This document shows, piece by piece, positions 58,863 through 64,000 of a stretch of 64,000 nucleotides of DNA. Origin of the DNA: Halapricum desulfuricans (lineage in GTDB: Archaea; Halobacteriota; Halobacteria; Halobacteriales; Haloarculaceae); NCBI RefSeq assembly GCF_017094505.1, contig NZ_CP064787.1, positions 1 through 64,000 of the forward strand, read 5' to 3'. Under the pieces are notes generated by a model that was not told the origin of the DNA, did no database searches, and worked only from the letters and a program-made list of their open reading frames with translations. How positions within the stretch are numbered: the first letter of the stretch is position 1; each line of letters opens with the position of its first letter. Position numbers and translations under genes: made by a program.

Positions 58863-61800
58863 CGCTGGTCGGTGGGGCGGTCGCCGATCGCCTGGACGTT
58901 CAGCGGTTCGTCGGCGCTGTTTATCGCTTCGAGTCCCGCTTCGGCGCTCTCGATGGTCGAGAAGTAGGTCACGGTCTCCTCGACGCAAGCCTCGAGGATG
59001 TCGCGTTCCCGTGAGAGCACGAGGTCGATCTCGCCGTTTCTGATCGCTTCGACCACGGCGTCGGTGTCCTCGAAGTCATCGAGATCGAGCGTCTCGAAGT
59101 GCTCCTCATAGCCCAGCACCGGCAGATCGACCAGCGCCGTCCCCGAAAGCGGGATCGGCTTGCCGACGGCCGACTGTGCCTTCTGGTAGGCCTTGCCGAA
59201 GCTGCCGGCAGTGCCCATGACTTCGCCGGTCGATTTCATTTCCGGGCCGAGGCGCGGGTCGGATCCGGGCAGGCGGTCGAACGGCAACACGACCTCCTTG
59301 ATCGAGACCTGATCGGGGATCTGCTCCTGGATGTCCAGTTCCTCGAGGGTCGTGCCGGCCATGACCTGCGCGGCGATTTTCGCGATCGGGACGCCAGTGC
59401 TCTTTGAGATGAACGGAACGGTACGGGACGAGCGGGGGTTCGCCTCCAGAACGTAGACCGTCCCGTCACGGACCGCAAGCTGGACGTTCAGCAGCCCGAC
59501 CGTATCCAGCGCGTCCGCGATCTGCTCGGTCACCTCGCGGATGCGAGGCATGACCGCCTTGATCTCCTGACTGCGCGGCGGGATCATGCAGGCGGAGTCG
59601 CCGGAGTGGACGCCGGCGGTCTCGACGTGTTCCATGACGCCGCCGATCAGCACGTCCTCGCCGTCGGCGACGGCGTCGACGTCCAGCTCGACCGCGTCGG
59701 CCAGGAAGTCGTCGACGAGAATCGGTTTGTCCGGGCTGACCCGGACCGCCTCCTCGATGTAGGTCTTGAGGTCCTCGTCGTTGTAGACGACGTCCATCGC
59801 GCGCCCGCCCAGCACGTAAGAGGGACGCACCAGCACGGGATAGCCGATCTCGCGGGCGAGCTCCAGCGCTTCCTCCTCGCTGGTGGCGGAGCCGCCCTCG
59901 GCCTGGGCGATGCCCAGGTCGTCCATCAGGCGGTTGAACCTGTCGCGGTCCTCCGCGAGGTCCATCGCGTCGACGGAGGTGCCCATGATCTCACAGTCCA
60001 GCTCGCGGCGCTCCAGTTCCTGCTCGAGGGGGTGGCCGATGTCGACGGAGGTCTGACCGCCGAACTGGACCATCACACCGTCGGCGTTGGTCGCCTCGAT
60101 GACGTCGGCGACCTCCTCGGCGGTGATCGGCTCGAAGAACAGCCCGTCGGAGGTGTCGTAGTCCGTCGACACGGTTTCAGGATTGTTGTTGACGACGTGG
60201 GCGTCGATGCCCATCTCCCGCAGCGCGCGGACGGCGTGGACCGAACAGTAGTCGAACTCCACGCCCTGGCCGATGCGGATCGGGCCGCCCCCGACCACGA
60301 CGACGCTCTCGACCTCGCGGTCGACCAGCAACTCGTCGCGGTCGATGCCCGAGAGCGGGTCCCGCGTCGAGTAGTAGTACGGCGTCGTCGCCTCGAACTC
60401 TCCCGCGCAGGTGTCGACAAGCTTGAAGTCCCGGTCGGTCGTCTCGGCCTCGACGGTCTCGACGGTGACGGTGTCGGGAATAGCCGATTCTGTAGCGGCC
60501 CCGCCATCGGCAGCCGCCTCAGTCCCCTCGTCACCGTCGTCTACCTCGACGTCCGCGGGCAGCCACGAGCGGTGGGTGTCGTTGAACTCGCCGCCGGCGA
60601 TGGCGGTGATCTCCTGGTCGGTGAAACCGGCCTGCCCGGCGGTGTAGAAGTCGCCCTCGGCGGCGGCCTCGGCGGCCTCGGCGATCTCCTGATAGCGTTC
60701 GAGATACCACTCCTTGATGTCGGTCAGCGCAGCGACTTCCTCGACAGAGTAGCCCCGGTCAAACGCCTCGAAGATCGCGTAGGTGCGGTCGGGCGTCGGC
60801 CGTTCGAGGTACTCCGATTCGAGGGTCTCGTCGTCGACCTCCGTCCAGTCGGCGGCCGGGTCGTACTCGCTTGAGCGCAGCGCCTTCAGCATGCTCTCGG
60901 GGAAGGTGCGACCGATCGCCATCGCCTCGCCGGTCGATTTCATCGCCGGGCCGAGTTCGAACTCGACGTCGCGGAACTTGTCTTTGGGCCAGCGCGGCAC
61001 CTTCGTGACGACGTAGTCGATCGCGGGCTCGAAAGCGGCGGTCGTCTCGCCGGTGATCTCGTTTTCGATCTCGTGGAGGCGCTTGCCCATCGCGACCTTG
61101 GCGGTGACGCGGGCGATCGGGTAGCCGGTCGCCTTCGAGGCCAGCGCGGAGGAACGAGAGACGCGGGGGTTGACCTCGACGACGCGGTACTCGCCGCCGG
61201 GCGTGCCGTCGTCGTGCCAGGCGAACTGAATGTTACACCCGCCCTCGATGCCGAGTTCGCGGATGACCTTCAGCGCGGCGTCGCGCATCTCCTGATGGCC
61301 CTTGTCGGGGATGACCTGGCTGGGGGTGACGACGATCGACTCGCCGGTGTGGATGCCCATCGGGTCGATGTTCTCCATGTTGCAGATGATGATCGTCGAG
61401 TCGTCGGCGTCGCGCATCACCTCGTACTCGAGTTCGACCCAGCCGTCGATGGACTCGGTGATCATCACCTCGTCGTTCCGCGAGAGGCGCAGCCCCTTGC
61501 GGGTGGCCTCCTTGAGTTCGTCCATATCGTCGATGACGCCCGACCCCGCACCGCCCAGCGTGTAGGTCGTACGCATGATGACCGGCAGGCCGCCCACCGA
61601 TTCGACGGCGTCCTCGACCTCGTCCATGCTCCCGATGGTGACCGACTGGGGGACCGGCTCGTTCACCTTGTGCATCCGGTCGCGGAACTGCTCGCGGTCC
61701 TCTGTCGCGTAGATCGTATCGAGCGGCGTGCCCATGACCTCGACGTCGTGCTCCTCGAGGACGCCCTCCTCGGCGAGTTCCGCGGTGACGTTCAGCCCGG

Positions 61801-62077
61801 TCTGGCCGCCCAGCCCGGCGATGACGCCGTCCGGCTGCTCCTTGCGGATGATCTCGGCGATGGGCTCGGTCTCGATCGGCTCCAGATACACCTTGTCGGC
61901 CATCTCCGGATCGGTCATGATCGTCGCCGGGTTCGAGTTGACCAGCACGACCCGCGCGCCCTCCTCCTGGAGTGCGCGACACGCCTGCGCGCCGGAATAG
62001 TCGAACTCCGCGGCCTGTCCGATCTGGATCGGGCCGCTCCCGATCAGCAGGATCGTCGGTCTCTCGTCGTCTGTCAT
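58847..62077 (-). CDS. carB: Carbamoyl-phosphate synthase large subunit
   Basis: A 1076-residue enzyme, full length. It makes carbamoyl phosphate for arginine and pyrimidine synthesis with CarA. Two ATP-grasp halves are visible: SGPIQIGQAAEFDYSGAQAC at the N-terminus and the matching VVGGGPIRIGQGVEFDYCSV near 600. Each is followed by an ATP-binding region (TLGGAGSG, YVLGGRAM). The C-terminal allosteric domain (about 940-1076) ends NAQAIGDRP-like. The frame is open another 110 codons upstream, but that part reads through palindromic repeats, so the ATG at 62077 is used. carA is not in this window. Confidence 0.95.
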   Translation of the reverse strand: MTDDERPTILLIGSGPIQIGQAAEFDYSGAQACRALQEEGARVVLVNSNPATIMTDPEMADKVYLEPIETEPIAEIIRKEQPDGVIAGLGGQTGLNVTAELAEEGVLEEHDVEVMGTPLDTIYATEDREQFRDRMHKVNEPVPQSVTIGSMDEVEDAVESVGGLPVIMRTTYTLGGAGSGVIDDMDELKEATRKGLRLSRNDEVMITESIDGWVELEYEVMRDADDSTIIICNMENIDPMGIHTGESIVVTPSQVIPDKGHQEMRDAALKVIRELGIEGGCNIQFAWHDDGTPGGEYRVVEVNPRVSRSSALASKATGYPIARVTAKVAMGKRLHEIENEITGETTAAFEPAIDYVVTKVPRWPKDKFRDVEFELGPAMKSTGEAMAIGRTFPESMLKALRSSEYDPAADWTEVDDETLESEYLERPTPDRTYAIFEAFDRGYSVEEVAALTDIKEWYLERYQEIAEAAEAAAEGDFYTAGQAGFTDQEITAIAGGEFNDTHRSWLPADVEVDDGDEGTEAAADGGAATESAIPDTVTVETVEAETTDRDFKLVDTCAGEFEATTPYYYSTRDPLSGIDRDELLVDREVESVVVVGGGPIRIGQGVEFDYCSVHAVRALREMGIDAHVVNNNPETVSTDYDTSDGLFFEPITAEEVADVIEATNADGVMVQFGGQTSVDIGHPLEQELERRELDCEIMGTSVDAMDLAEDRDRFNRLMDDLGIAQAEGGSATSEEEALELAREIGYPVLVRPSYVLGGRAMDVVYNDEDLKTYIEEAVRVSPDKPILVDDFLADAVELDVDAVADGEDVLIGGVMEHVETAGVHSGDSACMIPPRSQEIKAVMPRIREVTEQIADALDTVGLLNVQLAVRDGTVYVLEANPRSSRTVPFISKSTGVPIAKIAAQVMAGTTLEELDIQEQIPDQVSIKEVVLPFDRLPGSDPRLGPEMKSTGEVMGTAGSFGKAYQKAQSAVGKPIPLSGTALVDLPVLGYEEHFETLDLDDFEDTDAVVEAIRNGEIDLVLSRERDILEACVEETVTYFSTIESAEAGLEAINSADEPLNVQAIGDRPTDQRQWGR

Positions 62078-62235
62078 TGTCCCACCGGAGTCCGTACATC
62101 GTAATAAGCCCGGCGAAAGATTACGAACCTCGAAACCGATTTTCGGAAATCGTAACGCAGCGATCGTCGTTCGCTTTCGGCTCTCTCTCTCCGCCCGACT
62201 CGCGTGACCTATCGCTGGCAGTCGATTCGGACTCT

Positions 62236-62315
62236 TGCTGGTGGCTATACGTTCGTCAAGATATCTGGCACGACGCCGTGCCAGATCATTTCGAAATGTT
62301 ATAGCCACCAGTATC
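62236..62315. repeat. Palindromic MITE-like element, family 2, copy A
   Basis: An 80-base unit. Arms ctggtggctata (62238-62249) and tatagccaccag (62300-62311), with a perfect central stem tctggcac/gtgccaga. Directly abuts copy B in the same orientation. The left terminal bases are slightly decayed. Confidence 0.8.
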
Positions 62316-62395
62316 ATACTGGTGGCGATACGTTCGTCAAGATATTCGACACCCCGTCGTGCCGAATCGTTGTGAAATGTCATCGCCACCAGTAT
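62316..62395. repeat. Palindromic MITE-like element, family 2, copy B
   Basis: An 80-base unit with perfect 14-base terminal repeats atactggtggcgat and atcgccaccagtat. It shares gatacgttcgtcaagatat with copy A. The tandem pair fills much of the 412-base gap upstream of carB (62078-62489), where no gene is seen. Confidence 0.82.
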
Positions 62396-62454
62396 CACCC
62401 CCTCCAACCGGCGGGACTGTTATCGCCCGGACGGACCCGCGAACGGTGGCTTAC

Positions 62455-62500
62455 AGCGGTAGCGAGGCGAAAGCCCATCGGCTTTAGCCGTGTGGAGGAT
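62455..62500. mobile_element. IS605-type end remnant with hairpin
   Basis: gcgaaagcccatcggcttta followed by gccgtgtggaggatgtta. The stem aaagcc/ggcttt with a short loop and the trailing gtgtggaggatgt resemble right ends of haloarchaeal IS200/IS605 elements. No transposase remains. It lies where the following gene lost its 5' part. Confidence 0.45.
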
Positions 62501-62939
62501 GTTAGTTCACACTACGGGGGGAAGATCTCTCTGGAAAGTCGATCTGAACAGCGATGGGAGTGTCACCGTGGACGGTGGTGTCGTGGTCGTCGACAGTAAC
62601 GTTCGAACGCTGTCGGTCGGGGACAACACGTTCGGCGACATCGCTGCCGACGAAGACGGTGTGCTGTACTTCAGCGTGAACGGCGCGTTCTTCAAGATCG
62701 GCCTCGACGACGCCAGCAACGACGAGATCATCGTGCAATCCAGCGACCGGGACGCCTACGCGGTCCTCAGCCAACTCGCGTTCGACGACACCGACACGCT
62801 CTGGGCGCACGACGCCGGTGACGGCGAGTGGCGGACTGTCGACCTGACGGACGGGAGTCTGAGCGACGCGGTCGCGACAACCAAGACCTACACTGACCTC
62901 GCAACGTGTGGGACGTACGAACTGGACTGTCCGGAATAA
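62490..62939 (+). pseudogene. 5'-truncated beta-propeller-like protein
   Basis: 149 codons from the first available ATG. The part from SLWKVDLNSDGSVTVDGGVV onward has propeller-type repeats (GDIAADEDGVLYFSVNG and QLAFDDTDTLWAHDAGDGEW), ending TYELDCPE. There is no signal peptide, although such proteins are secreted. The first codons are derived from the IS605-type end. It is probably the C-terminal third of a larger secreted protein. Confidence 0.55.
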
Positions 62940-62984
62940 TCGGTCGGGCAGTCGTTTCTATTCGACTTTCGGTTCGACTCGCAT

Positions 62985-63011
62985 ACAACACGGCAAGTAC
63001 GACCGTGTTGT
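62985..63011. terminator. Hairpin between the truncated gene and pcnA
   Basis: Perfect 9-base arms acaacacgg/ccgtgttgt with loop caagtacga, between two convergent genes. A bidirectional terminator or a small palindromic element; no T-run follows. Confidence 0.4.
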
Positions 63012-63052
63012 CTGCTAAGTGGTGTTTAAGCCGACAGCTACAGAGCGTGGAC

Positions 63053-63796
63053 CTAGTCGCTCTGGACTCGCGGGGCGAGCATGTAGGTGACCTGGCCCTG
63101 TCCTTCGGCGATCTCGAAGTGCAGCTTCACGGGGAACTCCTCGCCCAGGTCGACCGTGACCTCGGCGTCTTTCGGGATCGCCTTGTTCATGTCCTTGAGA
63201 TAGTCCAGCGAGAACAGCGAACTGGCCGGCCCCGCCGTGAGATCGATCAGGTCCTCGGCGGTGAGCTCGAGGTGTACGTCGTCGGTGTCGCCCTCCGCGT
63301 CGACGTAGAACAGCTCCTCGGTCTCGTCGACGCCGAGTTCGATGTGATCCGAAACCATGTCCGAAGCCTTGACGGCACGGTCGATGTCCCGGCCTTCGAG
63401 CACGATCTCGGCGGGGAGGTCGAGGTCCGGCAGGTCGGGCTCCTGGCGGATCGAGTCGGGGTTAATCAGCGCGAGCGTGTACTCCAGCCCGTCGATGGCG
63501 ATGTGGAGCTTGCGGGTCTCCTCGTCGAGTTCGAGGTGGATCAGCTGATCGGAATCGGCCATCCCCGCGATGTCTTCGAGTCGCGAGAGGTTGACGCCGA
63601 TGAGCCCGCCGTCGGTCTCGTAGGATTCGAACGCCGCGGCACTCAGCGAGAGGTCGACCATCCCGACGTTGGCGGGATCGACCGCCCGGATCTCCAGCCC
63701 GTCGTCCTCGAGGTGGATCTTGCACTCCTCGACCAGCACGCTGACCGAGTCGAGCGTCGACTGCAGCGTGTCGGCGCTAACGATCGCGTTGAACAT
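63053..63796 (-). CDS. pcn: DNA sliding clamp PCNA
   Basis: A 247-residue replication clamp that forms a homotrimer and tethers PolD, PolB, ligase and FEN1. Two clamp domains. [20 protein letters not shown] at the start, [20 protein letters not shown], the interdomain loop around [14 protein letters not shown], and C-terminal [10 protein letters not shown] are family features. Very acidic, as in other haloarchaeal PCNA. The ATG at 63796 is the family start; 14 further codons upstream are not conserved. Confidence 0.96.
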   Translation of the reverse strand: MFNAIVSADTLQSTLDSVSVLVEECKIHLEDDGLEIRAVDPANVGMVDLSLSAAAFESYETDGGLIGVNLSRLEDIAGMADSDQLIHLELDEETRKLHIAIDGLEYTLALINPDSIRQEPDLPDLDLPAEIVLEGRDIDRAVKASDMVSDHIELGVDETEELFYVDAEGDTDDVHLELTAEDLIDLTAGPASSLFSLDYLKDMNKAIPKDAEVTVDLGEEFPVKLHFEIAEGQGQVTYMLAPRVQSD

Positions 63797-63961
63797 CTTG
63801 ACCCTCGCTACGCCCCCATTCATTAAAAAGTCCCTCATTACACGACCGCTTCTTCCCGCGTCGGGTCGCTCTCCTCGTGCGCCTGTTTCGTACTGACCTG
63901 CTTCGGGCGGTCGGGCCAGCAGATCGGTACAATAATCCGTCTGAAACGTGAGAGGCGAGAC

Positions 63962-64000
63962 ATGAGCACGGACGGACGATTCGACGACGCACTCGCGGTG
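63962..64000 (+). CDS. priL: Start of a divergent gene, probably primase large subunit PriL (partial)
   Basis: 13 codons, [13 protein letters not shown], run off the window end. The product cannot be identified from this alone. The call rests on the common haloarchaeal arrangement of priL divergent from pcnA. The 165-base gap between the two starts shows no repeats. Confidence 0.4.
   Translation, partial: MSTDGRFDDALAV

Noticed and set aside
58847-62407. Longer carB reading frame with 110 extra N-terminal codons
   Set aside because: The extension translates the two tandem palindromic repeats, giving the repeated YLDERIATS peptide, and has no similarity to CarB. The ATG at 62077 matches the family start.

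Overview
The window is chromosomal DNA from a halophilic archaeon (class Halobacteria). The evidence is the GC-rich, acidic proteome, haloarchaeal-type TATA boxes with leaderless starts, an Orc1/Cdc6 initiator, PolD small subunit, PCNA, a TrmB regulator, Tat-lipoproteins and a PGF-CTERM surface protein. Gene order around orc1 (orc1, sec11-type signal peptidase, PolD small subunit) fits an oriC1 locus. I cannot name the genus from sequence alone.

Layout. 1-640: candidate replication origin, an AT-rich unwinding tract between origin recognition box (ORB) repeats, ahead of orc1. A second, inverted ORB pair lies inside the PolD small-subunit gene. 2.2-21.2 kb: housekeeping genes (signal peptidase, PolD small subunit, MetY, PUA protein, NYN nuclease-like protein, TrmB regulator, aminopeptidase-like protein, phosphodiesterase, alpha-glucan phosphorylase, peroxiredoxin, FAD oxidoreductase, Tsr3, asparaginase, cytochrome bd oxidase). 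A nucleoside deaminase gene here is broken by two small mobile elements, one of which carries a cloverleaf-like cluster of hairpins.

21.4-44.4 kb is an accessory island starting at a tRNA-Arg(TCG) gene. It holds secreted lipoproteins (including three paralogues, one with an in-frame amber codon), a PEGA/PKD surface protein, a VapBC-like and a Doc-type toxin module, an IS6-family element, an integrase remnant, and a two-gene module made of a Trp-rich-repeat PD-(D/E)XK nuclease and a partner. Two dispersed repeat families punctuate it. One is a roughly 80-bp repeat that separates the small cargo genes. The other is longer, and two of its copies contain the 3' end of the tRNA-Arg gene, so the island looks like stacked, decayed integrations. 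At its right side a multi-PAS histidine kinase is split from its receiver domain by a run of 15 A.

44.4-64 kb: PQQ-type sugar dehydrogenase, MATE exporter, an IS1341-type TnpB element with a DUF2080-type small protein, a nine-gene Mrp-type Na+/H+ antiporter operon, a MinD/ParA-like ATPase pair, carB, a gene truncated at its 5' end, pcnA, and the first 13 codons of a divergent gene that is probably priL. Several short palindromic elements with terminal inverted repeats sit at gene 3' ends, and in two cases they supply the stop codon.
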